64,000 nt of DNA. Origin: Shinella sp. UYSO24 (lineage in GTDB: Bacteria > Pseudomonadota > Alphaproteobacteria > Rhizobiales > Rhizobiaceae). Each line of letters opens with the position of its first letter. Position 1 is the stretch's first letter. The notes under the pieces are model-generated. The model was not told the DNA's origin, searched no databases, and worked only from the letters and a program-made list of their open reading frames with translations. This document shows positions 10,685 to 19,882 of this stretch, piece after piece. The position numbers and the translations under genes are program-made. The stretch spans positions 62,001 through 126,000 of the forward strand of contig CABHNZ010000007.1 of assembly GCA_902167985.1 (NCBI GenBank). The letters run 5' to 3'.

Positions 10685-12589
10685 TCAAAACTCGATATCG
10701 TCGCCGGGCAGGATATCGCCCTCGGCGGATTCGGCCGCTGCCGGCATCGGCAGTTCATCCGGCTCGTCCGCCTCTTCGCTGGCGCGAATGCGGACGTCGG
10801 TGATTTTCGCACCCGGAAACTGCGAGAGAATGGCCGCGACATCCGGGTCGGAGCGGGCATCGGTGAGCCGTGCCTCGCGCGCCTGACCTTCCGCCTCGAC
10901 AAGCGTCGCTGCCCCCGGTTCGTTGCTGAGCGAGACGATCCAGTGGATGCCGGTCCATTCCTTCAGCTTGACGCCGAGTTCGCCGGGAAGCGTGCCCGGT
11001 GCGCCATTCGTCATCTGCATGTCGAGACGGCCGGGCTCAAGCCTGACGAGCCGGACGAAATTGCGCACCAGCGCCTTCAGTTTCGGATCGCGGTTCTTGG
11101 TGCAGAGATCGACCACATCGGCCAGCGAGCGTACGGCGACGCTCCCTTCGGGCCGGCTTTCCTGCTGCGGCTCGGAACGGCCGACAGCCATCTCGCGCGG
11201 CATCGTGTTCGGCACGGCCTGCAGCATCGCGGTCGGGCCACCGGAGGGCATGCGCTGTCCGGTCATGGCTTGGCCCGAGGGTTGGCCTTGGGCGTTGAGA
11301 GGCGCGCCGTTCATCGGTCGCCCGCCATTCCCGCCACCGGCGCCATTGCCGTTCGGAGCACCGGTAGAGGCGCTGCCATTGGCAAAATCGGCAAGCCGCC
11401 GCGCCGCATCTTCCGGCGAGGGAAGATGTGCCGCATGGGTCAGCCGGATCAGCACCATTTCCGCAGCACCCGCCGGCCGCGAAGAGTTTTCCGCTTCCGG
11501 AATACCCTTCAAAAGCATCTGCCAGATGCGCGACAGCGTGGTCACGGCCACCGTTTCGGAAAAGGCCCGGCCGCGCACCCGCTCGACTTCGCTGAGCGAA
11601 GGATCGTCTGCCGCATCCGGGATATATTTGAACCGCGTCACCAGATGGGTGAAATCGGCAAGATCCGTCAGCACCACGACCGGGTTTGCGCCCGCCTCAT
11701 ACTGCGCCGTAAATTCGGAAAGCGCCGCGGTCACATCGCCTTTGACGATATGCTCGAAGAGATCGACGATGCGGGCGCGGTCGGCAAGGCCGAGCATGCC
11801 GCGCACGGTTTCCGCTTCCACCCGGCCGCCGCCATGGGCGATTGCCTGGTCGAGCAGCGACAGGCCGTCACGGGCAGAGCCTTCGGCGGCGCGCGCCACC
11901 ATGGCCAGCGCTTCCGCCTCGGCCGGGATCTCTTCCTTTTCAAGGATCTTCGTGAACAGGCCGACGAGATCCGCCGCACTGATGCGTCGCAGGTCAAAAC
12001 GCTGGCAGCGCGACAGGACGGTGATCGGCACCTTGCGGATTTCGGTCGTCGCGAAGATGAATTTCACATGTTCCGGCGGCTCTTCGAGCGTCTTCAACAG
12101 GCCGTTGAAGGCCTGTGTCGAGAGCATGTGCACTTCGTCGATGATATAGACCTTGTAGCGCGCCGAAACCGGGCGATAGCGCACCTGCTCGATAATCTCG
12201 CGAATATCGTCGATACCCGTATGCGAGGCGGCGTCCATCTCGATCACGTCGACATGCCGGCCTTCCATGATCGCCTGGCAATGTTCGCCGGGAATGCGAA
12301 GGTCGATGGTCGGGCGGTCGATCTCGGGCGTCTTGTAGTTCAGCGCGCGGGCAAGGATGCGGGCGGTCGTCGTCTTGCCGACCCCGCGAACACCGGTCAG
12401 CATATAGGCCTGGGCGATACGGCCGGTCTCGAACGCATTGGTGAGCGTGCGGACCATCGGCTCCTGGCCGACCATGAGATCGGAAAAATCCTTCGGCCGG
12501 TATTTGCGCGCAAGCACGCGGTAGCCGGTGGCCGAACCGCCGGAAGGAGAAGAGGATCTGGTCGTTTCAGTGGGTCCGGTATCGCTCAT
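10685..12589 (-). CDS. dnaX: DNA polymerase III subunits gamma/tau
   Basis: DnaX is the clamp-loader ATPase and replisome organiser. The protein has 634 residues in an intact frame. Domain order: Walker A GVRGVGKTTTARIL near residue 70; Walker B and sensor IIDEVHMLSTQAFNGLLK; domain III to about residue 370; then a Gly/Asn/Ala-rich linker (SASTGAPNGNGAGGGNGGRP) and a C-terminal tau-type domain. The zinc-module region before EMDAASHTGID keeps only one obvious cysteine (GEHCQAIMEG), so zinc binding as in E. coli is unlikely. I saw no A-rich slippery heptamer, so a programmed frameshift product is not suggested. The SRP RNA gene lies just upstream on the same strand. Confidence 0.96.
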   Translation of the reverse strand: MSDTGPTETTRSSSPSGGSATGYRVLARKYRPKDFSDLMVGQEPMVRTLTNAFETGRIAQAYMLTGVRGVGKTTTARILARALNYKTPEIDRPTIDLRIPGEHCQAIMEGRHVDVIEMDAASHTGIDDIREIIEQVRYRPVSARYKVYIIDEVHMLSTQAFNGLLKTLEEPPEHVKFIFATTEIRKVPITVLSRCQRFDLRRISAADLVGLFTKILEKEEIPAEAEALAMVARAAEGSARDGLSLLDQAIAHGGGRVEAETVRGMLGLADRARIVDLFEHIVKGDVTAALSEFTAQYEAGANPVVVLTDLADFTHLVTRFKYIPDAADDPSLSEVERVRGRAFSETVAVTTLSRIWQMLLKGIPEAENSSRPAGAAEMVLIRLTHAAHLPSPEDAARRLADFANGSASTGAPNGNGAGGGNGGRPMNGAPLNAQGQPSGQAMTGQRMPSGGPTAMLQAVPNTMPREMAVGRSEPQQESRPEGSVAVRSLADVVDLCTKNRDPKLKALVRNFVRLVRLEPGRLDMQMTNGAPGTLPGELGVKLKEWTGIHWIVSLSNEPGAATLVEAEGQAREARLTDARSDPDVAAILSQFPGAKITDVRIRASEEADEPDELPMPAAAESAEGDILPGDDIEF

Positions 12590-12746
12590 TCAGTCCTGCC
12601 AGCCTGCCAATCTTGCCAGCTTGCGAAACCTGCCGGCCTGTTCTGGCCATTCCGGCCGCATGAACGGATTGACCGGATCGGAAGCTGACCAAGATAAGCA
12701 TCAAACGCGAGCCTTGTCATGCAAGACTGCTCGCGCTGAAGAAAAG

Positions 12747-12847
12747 GGTGGGAGGCTGGCACGCGACCCGTGCCGAGCTCGTTAGGGCTGCTTCCTTCCG
12801 GACCTGACCCGGTTGGCGAGTGGCTCGTCCGCCACCAACCTCCCACC
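12747..12847 (-). ncRNA. ffs: Signal recognition particle RNA (4.5S type)
   Basis: The minus strand carries the universal SRP RNA apical domain, GGTCAGGTCCGGAAGGAAGC, including the GGAA tetraloop and the Ffh-binding internal loops (about 12783-12808). The ends pair over about ten bases (GGTGGGAGG at the 5' end with CCTCCCACC at the 3' end), giving a hairpin of about 101 nt. It is placed between dnaX and the divergent HIT gene. The exact 5' and 3' ends are estimated from the stem. Confidence 0.95.
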
Positions 12848-12959
12848 GCTCATATCGGCAAAAACGCTTTCAAATGCAAGCCAACCCTGTAAAAAACTGC
12901 TATCAAATAGAAAACACCTGAAAACACGGGCCATAAGGCGCGGAAATGGGGAGGAAGGC

Positions 12960-13370
12960 TTGAGCGACTTCGTATTGGATGACCGTCTGACCCGCGATTC
13001 CGAGCTCATCATGCCGCTCGGCCTCTGTCAGCTTCGCCTGCTGAAAGATAGCCGCTGGCCCTGGCTGATGCTCGTGCCGCAGCGCAAGGGCATGAGCGAG
13101 ATCTTCGATCTGGCACCGCTCGATCAGGCTCTGCTGACCTTCGAGACCAACACCGTGGCTGCAGCCCTGAAGAAGACGACGGGCGCGACGAAGATCAATG
13201 TCGCGGCTATCGGCAATATCGTCCGGCAGCTGCATGTCCATGTGGTCGCCCGTTTCGAGGGCGATCCCAACTGGCCGGGCCCGATCTGGGGCTTTGGCCA
13301 GGCAGAGGCCTATGACGCCGCGCGCAAGCGTGATTTCCTCAACGCACTGGCAGAAAACCTTTCATCATGA
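12960..13370 (+). CDS. HIT-family protein, TTG start
   Basis: A 136-residue histidine-triad family protein. The start is probably TTG at 12960 (LSDFVLDDRLTRDSELIMPL with initiator Met), preceded by a good ribosome site, GGGGAGGAAGG. An in-frame ATG at 12813 would add an unlikely extension across the SRP RNA gene. The HIT region reads NIVRQLHVHVVARFEGD. The usual first histidine of His-x-His-x-His is replaced by glutamine while two histidines remain, a form seen in alphaproteobacterial HIT-like proteins. The substrate is unknown. It overlaps nudC by 4 bases (ATGA). Confidence 0.85.
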   Translation: MSDFVLDDRLTRDSELIMPLGLCQLRLLKDSRWPWLMLVPQRKGMSEIFDLAPLDQALLTFETNTVAAALKKTTGATKINVAAIGNIVRQLHVHVVARFEGDPNWPGPIWGFGQAEAYDAARKRDFLNALAENLSS

Positions 13371-14320
13371 GCTTTTTCGACACCGACGCCCCGCATCCCG
13401 AAGCCTCCGCGCTGACCGCCTTTGCCGGCAATCGGCTCGACCGTCAGGCCGAATACCGCAAGGACGATTGCGTCGAGAAGGCGCTGGCGATCGAGGGAAC
13501 CCACCTTCTCGCCTTTACCGGCAACAAGCTCATCCTCAAGCATGACAGCCAGGTTCTGGACCCGCTATTCTCGGCCTATGAGCTGGCCGAGCTGAAGCCG
13601 GATTTCGATCGCGCCGTGCTTCTCGGCTACCGCGAGACAGGCGAGCCGCGCATTGCGGTTCCGGTCGAAACCGCCGCGGATGATCTTGCGAGCCAGTACA
13701 AGCCCACCGATGCCCGCGCGCTCTATCGCGACGGCCTGCTGGACGAGGAGCTTCAGGGCGAGGCGGCGCAGGCCTTCGCGCTTCTGAACTGGAATGCCGC
13801 CAACCGCTTCTGCGGCCGTTGCGGATCTGAGACGACAAGCGAGCTTGGCGGCTACAAGCGCACCTGCACGTCTTGCGACAACCAGATGTTCCCGCGCACC
13901 GACCCTGTCGTCATCATGCTGACGATCGACGAGGAGCGTGACATGTGCCTTCTCGGTCGAAGCCACCATTTCCAGGAGGGCATGTATTCCTGCCTTGCCG
14001 GCTTCGTCGAGCCGGGCGAGACGATCGAGCATGCGGTGCGCCGCGAAACGGTGGAAGAATCCGGCATTGTCGCCGGCCGCGTCCGCTATCATGCCTCGCA
14101 GCCCTGGCCGATGCCGCATTCGCTGATGATCGGCTGCTATGCGCAGGCGCTCTCGACCGAGATCACCATCGACCCGCAGGAAATGTCCGATGTCCGCTGG
14201 TTTTCCCGTCAGGAAGTCATAGAGATGCTCGATGCCGGCCCGGATATCAAACCCTTCGGCCCGGCAAAGGGCGCGATCGCCTATCGCCTGATGCGGGACT
14301 GGATCGACTGGCCGCGATAG
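13367..14320 (+). CDS. nudC: NAD+ diphosphatase / RNA deNADding Nudix enzyme
   Basis: NudC hydrolyses NAD(H) to NMN(H) and AMP and removes NAD caps from RNA. The protein has 317 residues. It shows an N-terminal NUDIX-like domain, a zinc ribbon (CGRCGSETTSELGG then TCTSC) near residue 150, the Nudix box GFVEPGETIEHAVRRETVEE with continuation SGI, and the downstream SQPWPMPHSLMIG motif that defines NADH pyrophosphatases. It is translationally coupled to the HIT gene. The frame is intact. Confidence 0.95.
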   Translation: MSFFDTDAPHPEASALTAFAGNRLDRQAEYRKDDCVEKALAIEGTHLLAFTGNKLILKHDSQVLDPLFSAYELAELKPDFDRAVLLGYRETGEPRIAVPVETAADDLASQYKPTDARALYRDGLLDEELQGEAAQAFALLNWNAANRFCGRCGSETTSELGGYKRTCTSCDNQMFPRTDPVVIMLTIDEERDMCLLGRSHHFQEGMYSCLAGFVEPGETIEHAVRRETVEESGIVAGRVRYHASQPWPMPHSLMIGCYAQALSTEITIDPQEMSDVRWFSRQEVIEMLDAGPDIKPFGPAKGAIAYRLMRDWIDWPR

Positions 14321-14375
14321 AGCAATGCCAGCAAAAGTGGGAACCGGTTTTGCGTCCGGCATTGCGAGAAAACTA
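14321..14375. repeat. RIME-like rhizobial intergenic palindrome
   Basis: Nested inverted repeats: GCAATGCC pairs with GGCATTGC, and GCAAAA pairs with TTTTGC around AAGTGGGAACCGG. The arrangement strongly resembles the mosaic palindromes scattered through Rhizobiales intergenic regions (RIME type). It directly follows the nudC stop. I see no second copy in this window. Confidence 0.6.
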
Positions 14376-14381
14376 AAGATA

Positions 14382-14424
14382 TAGACTGATTTCCGCCTTT
14401 CGAAGAAAGACGGAAATCAGTCTA
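14382..14424. terminator. Bidirectional hairpin between nudC and pheA
   Basis: A perfect 14-bp inverted repeat (TAGACTGATTTCCG with CGGAAATCAGTCTA) continues into an inner CTTTC/GAAAG stem. It lies between the convergent nudC and pheA genes, so it probably ends both transcripts. No long T run follows on either strand. Confidence 0.55.
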
Positions 14425-14441
14425 GGCGCGGCCTTCAGGTC

Positions 14442-15304
14442 TCAGCTCTTCTGCAGCGAGCCGCGCATCGGGTGGCCCTTGTAGGTGCCGAGAATGCGGA
14501 CCTTTTCCGAGAAGAAACGCAGTTCTTCCAGCGCCCGGCGCACCGGAGCATCGTCCGGATGGCCTTCGATATCCGCATAGAACTGCGTGGCGATGAACTT
14601 GCCGCCCAGCTGGTAGCTTTCGAGCTTCGTCATGTTGATGCCGTTCGTCGCAAACCCGCCGAGCGCCTTGTAGAGGGCGGCGGGAATATTGCGGACGTTG
14701 AACACGAATGTCGTGACGATCACCTCGGACGGATCATTGCGCTGCACCCACTTTTCCTCGCGCGAGAGCACGACGAAGCGGGTGACGTTGTTTTCCGTGT
14801 CCTCGACATTCTCGGCAAGAATGTCGAGACCGTAGAGATCGGCTGCAAGCGTGGCGCCAGCGCCGCCATCGAACGGTCCTTGACCTCCGACACCATCTTG
14901 GCCGCACCCGCCGTATCGCCCGCGACCACGGCCTTCCAGCCGTTTGCGCGGATGATCTTGCGGCACTGGCCGAGCGCATGGATATGGCTGTGCACGGTAC
15001 GGATCTCGTCATGCGTCACGCCCGGCAGAACCATCAGCTGGAAGCGGATCGGCATGAAATATTCGCCGACGATATGCAGGCGTGATTCCGGCAGCAGGTA
15101 GTGGATATCGGCGACGCGGCCTGCAATCGTGTTCTCGATCGGGATCATCGCCAGATCGGCGTCACCGTTTTCCAGCGCCTGGAACGCATCTTCGAATGTC
15201 GCGCAGGGCAGGGGCTCCATGGTCGGAAACATGTCGCGGCAGGCCATGTCCGAATTGGCGCCGTAGTCGCCCTGGAAGGAAATGCGGTTGGTGACTGCGT
15301 TCAT
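14442..15304 (-). CDS. pheA: Prephenate dehydratase, one frame break
   Basis: Converts prephenate to phenylpyruvate in phenylalanine synthesis. The restored length is about 287 residues. The catalytic domain starts MNAVTNRISFQGDYGANSDM and shows MIPIENTIAGRVADIHYLLP and AVVAGDTAGAAKMVSE. A C-terminal ACT domain (PAALYKALGGFATNGINMTK, then LESYQLGG) gives feedback inhibition by phenylalanine. The frame is lost near 14849, where CC on the coding strand reads C; repair joins ALAPRLAADLYGLDILAENV. It lies 30 bases downstream of kdsB and is probably co-transcribed. Confidence 0.95.
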
Positions 15305-15334
15305 GGCGATGTTCCGATGTCGCTGCGATGATTG

Positions 15335-16087
15335 TTAGGATCTGGCCGAGAGAATGGCGCGCGCCCGTTCGAGATCGGCCGGCGTATCGACGCCGAGCGG
15401 CACGGAGCGGACGATTTCCGCATCGATCCGCATCCCGGCTTCGAGCGCTCTGAGCTGCTCCAGCGATTCGCGCTTCTCAAGCACCGAAGGACCGAGCTTG
15501 ACGAATTTCTCAAGTGCTGTCCGCCGATAGGCGTAAAGGCCGATATGGTGATAAAGCGGGCCCTGGCCGTAAGGTGCCGTGGCGCGAGTGAAATAAAGCG
15601 CCTTCAGTCTCGTCTCGGAAAGCGGCGAACCGACGATCTTCACCACGTTCGGATTGGTCTTCTCATGCTCGTCGGTGATCTCGACGGTCAGCGTCGCGAT
15701 ATCCGTTTCGGCATTTTCGAGTGGCCGTAGCGAGGCACGCACGGCCTCCGGCTCGATCGTCGGCAAGTCGCCCTGCACGTTGATGACGAATTCCATGCGC
15801 TTGTCCGGATCGGCTTTTTCGACAGCCTCGAAAATGCGGTCGGAACCGGACTGGTGGTCCTCGCGGGTCATCACCACGTCGAAGCCCGCGGCCTTCACCG
15901 CATCAAACACATCCTGATGGTCGACGGCGACGATGATACGGCCGGCCTTGGCCTCTTCGGCGCGCTTGGCCACCTGCACGATCATCGGCAGGCCGGCAAT
16001 ATCGGCAAGCGGCTTGCCGGGCAGTCGTGTGGATGCCATGCGGGCCGGGATCAGTACCAGCGTCCGGTCGAAAGCCGAGTTCGTCAT
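15335..16087 (-). CDS. kdsB: 3-deoxy-manno-octulosonate cytidylyltransferase
   Basis: Activates Kdo to CMP-Kdo for lipopolysaccharide inner core synthesis. The chosen start at 16087 ([20 protein letters not shown]) has GAAGAG seven bases upstream. In-frame ATGs at 16102 and 16123 are alternatives. The protein is about 250 residues. Motifs include the nucleotide-binding [40 protein letters not shown], and [11 protein letters not shown] for metal binding. pheA follows after 30 bases. The frame is intact. Confidence 0.95.
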   Translation of the reverse strand: MTNSAFDRTLVLIPARMASTRLPGKPLADIAGLPMIVQVAKRAEEAKAGRIIVAVDHQDVFDAVKAAGFDVVMTREDHQSGSDRIFEAVEKADPDKRMEFVINVQGDLPTIEPEAVRASLRPLENAETDIATLTVEITDEHEKTNPNVVKIVGSPLSETRLKALYFTRATAPYGQGPLYHHIGLYAYRRTALEKFVKLGPSVLEKRESLEQLRALEAGMRIDAEIVRSVPLGVDTPADLERARAILSARS

Positions 16088-16243
16088 GCGAAGGCTCTTC
16101 ATGTCCTTGCGGGTAGGTGGCAAAAAGTCTCAACCGCAGGGTGGATTATCGAGTTGCAAGGATCCTGCAAAAGACATAGCTTCCAGACAATTGCAAGGTG
16201 TTTACCTGGAACTCGGTCGGCGGTTGGGAAGGAGCGTTGGCAG

Positions 16244-16812
16244 ATGAATCCGTATGTAAACATGACGGTGGGTGCCTTTTTGGCGACCGTCTTTGTTCTC
16301 ATGTCGATATCGATAGCCTCTGAAGGCATTTTTCATTCTCCGGCACCGGAGAAGCAGGGCTTTGCCATCGTTGCTCAGGAAGAGCCCGCAGCAGGCGGAG
16401 GCGCGGAAGCCGCCCCGGCGGCGGTTCCGATCGCGCAGCTGTTGCAGAAGGCCGATGCCAAGCCGGCGAGACAGTGTTCAAGAAGTGTCAGGCCTGTCAT
16501 GACGGGGCCAAGGGCGGCCCCAACAAGGTTGGTCCGAACCTCTTCGGCATCGTCGACAGGCCGGTTGCCGCGCATGAAGGCTTTTCCTATTCCGCCGCGC
16601 TCAAGGATTTCTCCAAGGCGGGTGCGGAACACTGGACCTATGATCACCTCGATCATTTCCTGATCGCGCCGAAAACCTTCATCAAGGGCACGGCCATGGG
16701 CTTTGCCGGCCTGAAGAGCGATACGGACAGGGCCAATGTGATCGCCTATCTGCGCACGCTGGCCGATACGCCCGTTCCGCTGCCGGAAGCACCTGCGCCC
16801 GCGACGAACTGA
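16244..16812 (+). CDS. cycM: Membrane-anchored cytochrome c (CycM type), one frame break
   Basis: A respiratory electron carrier between the bc1 complex and cytochrome aa3 oxidase in rhizobia. It starts [20 protein letters not shown], an uncleaved N-terminal membrane anchor, followed by an Ala/Pro-rich linker and a class I cytochrome c domain. The haem site is CQACH and the axial methionine lies in [11 protein letters not shown]. The restored length is about 189 residues. The frame breaks near 16462, where GG reads G; repair gives [20 protein letters not shown]. It is divergent from kdsB. Confidence 0.92.
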
Positions 16813-16845
16813 TCCGATCGGAAGAGGCGAAAGTCGGAGCAGGGC

Positions 16846-17790
16846 TCAGGCGAGTAGCAAGCCCCAGAAGGCGACGGAGACCACGCCGCAGGCGGTCGTC
16901 ATGCTGATGACCGAGGCGGCAAGGCTCTGTCCTGCGCGAAAGCGCTGCGCAATCAGCCAGGCATTGATGCCGGTCGGCACCGATGCCGTCAGCACCAGCC
17001 CGGCCGTCCAGCCTTTCGGCAGGCCGAGAAGATGCGCCGCCGCAAACACGACGGCCGGCATCAGGATCAGTTTCATCACTGCAGCGCTGCCCGAAAGTCC
17101 GATATCGCCGCGGATCGGATAGCGCGTCACCGCCATGCCGATGGAAATCAGCGCTGCCGGGCTGGCTGCACCGGCGATCTGGTCGACCACCGTCTGCAGC
17201 GGCACGGGCATAGGCACGCCCGAGATGTTCACGACGATACCGAGCGAGAGGCCGATCACCAGCGGATTGCGCACCAGATTGGAGCCGACCTGCTTGAGAA
17301 CCGTCATGAAGCTGCGGGCTGCCACGCCATCCACCTTGGCGGATGCGCCTTCCATCAGGATCGTGCCGGCAATCATCATGATCGGCAGATGGATGGCGAT
17401 CAGGATCGACAGCGCCACCAGCCCGTCCTTGCCGACCATGTGATCGACGAGCGGCAGGCCGATGAAGACATTATTGGCAAAAGCGCCGGACATGCCGGCG
17501 ATCACGCCGATCTTGGCATCGCGCTTGAAGATCGTCGTCGCCATCAGGTGCCCCGCCGTCCATGTCACGGCAACACCGATGAAATAGGCGGCCCAGAGCC
17601 TGAACGGCGAAACGCCGGCAAAATGGGCTTCTGCCACGGTGCGGAAGATCAGGAAGGGCACCGCGATCTTGAAGACGAACTCGCCCAGCGCATCGCCTGT
17701 CTCGTGTTTCAGAACGCCTGCTTTCGATATGACCCACCCGATCAGGATGAGAAAGAAGACGGGCAGGACATTTGCGAGAACGGCAGACAA
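16846..17790 (-). CDS. AEC family transporter
   Basis: A 314-residue auxin-efflux-carrier family permease with about ten membrane helices. Features include MSAVLANVLPVFFLILIGWV at the N-terminus, SGAFANNVFIGLPLVDHMVG, PAALISIGMAVTRYP, and the C-terminal LVLTASVPTGINAWLIAQRF typical of the family. Bacterial members move dicarboxylates or other small organic anions. The substrate is not deducible here. It converges with cycM, about 33 bases apart. The frame is intact. Confidence 0.88.
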   Translation of the reverse strand: MSAVLANVLPVFFLILIGWVISKAGVLKHETGDALGEFVFKIAVPFLIFRTVAEAHFAGVSPFRLWAAYFIGVAVTWTAGHLMATTIFKRDAKIGVIAGMSGAFANNVFIGLPLVDHMVGKDGLVALSILIAIHLPIMMIAGTILMEGASAKVDGVAARSFMTVLKQVGSNLVRNPLVIGLSLGIVVNISGVPMPVPLQTVVDQIAGAASPAALISIGMAVTRYPIRGDIGLSGSAAVMKLILMPAVVFAAAHLLGLPKGWTAGLVLTASVPTGINAWLIAQRFRAGQSLAASVISMTTACGVVSVAFWGLLLA

Positions 17791-17941
17791 GGATTGAGCG
17801 CTTTCAAAAGAGGATGGTCATGCGCTTATCGCAAGCCCGCCCGGTCCACAAATGCGTTTGGCGCATAGATTGATGCCGCTAATGATAGGACTGGCGGGCT
17901 GGGTGCGGTCAATGGCATTGCCGTGGCATCACGGCAAAAAC

Positions 17942-18119
17942 AAAAAAAGCGGGGCATACCCCGCTTTCCACCGGACCAGGCCGGTGTGGGCTCGGACCCC
18001 CAGTTCATCCGTGGTAGGTCGCTCGCCGTGTCGGGATCTTGATAGCTGTTGGAGATGACGGCCGTGTGACAGGCCTGACTTTTTCGCCATGGGCCCGCGG
18101 CCCGGGCATGGTGGGGCAT
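17942..18119 (-). ncRNA. Structured small RNA, candidate 6S RNA
   Basis: This roughly 180-nt minus-strand segment lies in the 418-base gap between the AEC gene and the PfkB gene. It ends in a strong intrinsic terminator (AAGCGGGG / CCCCGCTT followed by seven T residues, 17942-17967). The presumed 5' end, ATGCCCCACC near 18119, can pair with GGTGG and GGGGTAT near the 3' end. A further GGCC/GGCC pairing gives a long rod with a less paired centre, the general shape of 6S RNA. I infer the identity from structure and length only. The remaining gap, 17791-17941 and 18120-18208, shows no coding signal. Confidence 0.5.
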
Positions 18120-18208
18120 TTTATTCTTCCAATCGGTAACAAAGGCGATTACGCGTGGAACTGAATGCCTGCACCGATACTGCCTTCTTTCCTAAGGACC
18201 GGGACCAT

Positions 18209-19200
18209 ATGCCTAAATTTGACGTGCTGACGATCGGCAATGCCATCGTTGACATCCTTGCCCGTTGCGACGACGCTTTCCTGAGCGACAACGCCATCAT
18301 CAAGGGCGCGATGAACCTCATCGATGCCGAGCGTGCGGAACTTCTCTATTCCAAGATGGGCCCGGCGGTCGAAGCATCCGGCGGTTCGGCCGGCAACACG
18401 GCGGCGGGTATTGCCAGCCTTGGCGGCAAGGCCGCCTATTTCGGCAAGGTCGCGGCAGACCAGCTCGGCGGCATCTTCCAGCACGATATTCGCGCCCAGG
18501 GCGTCCACTACCAGACGAAGCCCGAGGGCATCGCGCCGCCGACTGCCCGTTCGATGATCTTCGTCACGCCGGATGGCGAGCGGTCGATGAACACCTATCT
18601 CGGTGCCTGCGTCGAGCTCGGCCCTGAACATGTCGAAAACGATGTCGTGGCTGAATCGAAAGTCACCTATTTCGAAGGCTATCTGTGGGATCCGCCGCGC
18701 GCCAAGGATGCCATCCGTGAAGCGGCCCGCATCGCCCATGAAAATGGCCGCGAAGTCGCCATGACGCTGTCTGACCCCTTCTGCGTCGGTCGTTACCGCG
18801 CCGAATTCCTCGATCTGATGCGCTCCGGCACGGTCGATATCGTCTTCGCCAATCGCCAGGAAGTGCTCTCGCTCTACGAGACGGAAGATTTCGACGCCGC
18901 TGTTGCCCAGCTCGCCAAGGATTGCAAGCTCGGGGCAGTCACCCTGTCGGAAGAGGGTGCGGTCATCGTGCGCGGCGCGGAGAAGGTTGCCGTCGCGGCA
19001 ACCGATATCGAGGAACTGGTCGATACGACCGGTGCCGGCGATCTTTTCGCTGCCGGCTTCCTCTTCGGCTACACGGCCGGACGTTCGCTTGAGGATTGCG
19101 GCAAGCTCGGTTGCTGTCGGCCGGCATCGTCATCCAGCAGCTCGGACCGCGTCCCGTCACCTCGCTCAAGGACGCAGCCGTCGAGGCAGGCCTTATTTAA
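18209..19200 (+). CDS. PfkB-family sugar/nucleoside kinase (adenosine kinase-like), one frame break
   Basis: A ribokinase-fold kinase of about 330 residues after repair. It starts MPKFDVLTIGNAIVDILARC. It has the N-terminal GGSAGNTAAGIASLGGKAAY motif, the SDPFCVGRYR segment seen in adenosine-kinase-like rhizobial proteins, and the PfkB signature DTTGAGDLFAAGFLFGY with the catalytic aspartate. The frame breaks near 19112, where CC reads C; repair gives KLGCLSAGIVIQQLGPRPVT and a TAA at 19198. The 3' end overlaps the convergent SH3 gene by 8 bases. Adenosine is the likeliest substrate, by family resemblance only. Confidence 0.9.
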
Positions 19201-19732
19201 AGGCCTCGCCCGGATAGGCGCCCCAGATCTCGCCCTGGTTCACCCAGCCTTCGGTGCTGTTGGCCTCGGCGAGACACCAGTCGCCATTGCATTCCTTCAC
19301 CCTCAGCATCACGCCGGGTTCGAGCTTTGCGACGACCGCGGCGGATGTCTGCGGGTCGCGGCGCATGTTGACATAGACATCCTTGCCCTTGGTCCGCATC
19401 CACGGAGCGGCAAGGGCGGTGCGCTCGCCGGAAAGAAGCGCCTGGTTCACCCAGCCTTCGGTACCGTCGGCATCGCGCACGCGGCGCCAGTTCTCGTATT
19501 CCTGGATGATTTCCATCGGCGTTCCGGCCTTCAGATACATCCACGAGACCGCGTAATCGACGCTCGGGCCGATTCGGATATTGACCTTTTTCGACTTCAG
19601 GCTGACGAAACGGGGAAGCGGCAGGCCGCTCGCGCCCTTGCTTGCCTGCGCCTGCGCTACATCTGAAAAGGAAAGGCTGCTGATCGCCGCAAAGGAGAGG
19701 GCGATGAGGGAGGATAAAATGATGCGACGCAT
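19193..19732 (-). CDS. Secreted SH3-domain protein
   Basis: A 179-residue exported protein. The start at 19732 (MRRIILSSLIALSFAAISSL) gives a clean signal peptide ending near VAQAQA. Two bacterial SH3 repeats follow: KVNIRIGPSVDYAVSWMYLK through DADGTEGWVNQALL, and DVYVNMRRDPQTSAAVVAKL through STEGWVNQGEIWG. Such proteins usually bind peptidoglycan or proteins in the periplasm, but the precise role is unknown. The frame is intact. Confidence 0.85.
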   Translation of the reverse strand: MRRIILSSLIALSFAAISSLSFSDVAQAQASKGASGLPLPRFVSLKSKKVNIRIGPSVDYAVSWMYLKAGTPMEIIQEYENWRRVRDADGTEGWVNQALLSGERTALAAPWMRTKGKDVYVNMRRDPQTSAAVVAKLEPGVMLRVKECNGDWCLAEANSTEGWVNQGEIWGAYPGEAFK

Positions 19733-19882
19733 GGGCTTTGGTTCCGGCTGAAAATCCAAGCGCGCTACGGCCCTCGCGAGGTTTTGTTTGTCTTCGCCGA
19801 AGGGTCTGTTAGATAACGCCTTGGATGCACTGACTATCGCGCGACTTGGTTAAGGACCTCTAAAGGCGGCCACAGCGACATC

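Noticed and set aside
10685..12589. Programmed -1 frameshift in dnaX
   Set aside because: I saw no A-rich slippery heptamer in the coding strand, and the tau-type frame is continuous.
10283..12688. Plus-strand frame of 801 codons
   Set aside because: It lies wholly opposite dnaX and ybaB, which have clear motifs. The antisense product has none.
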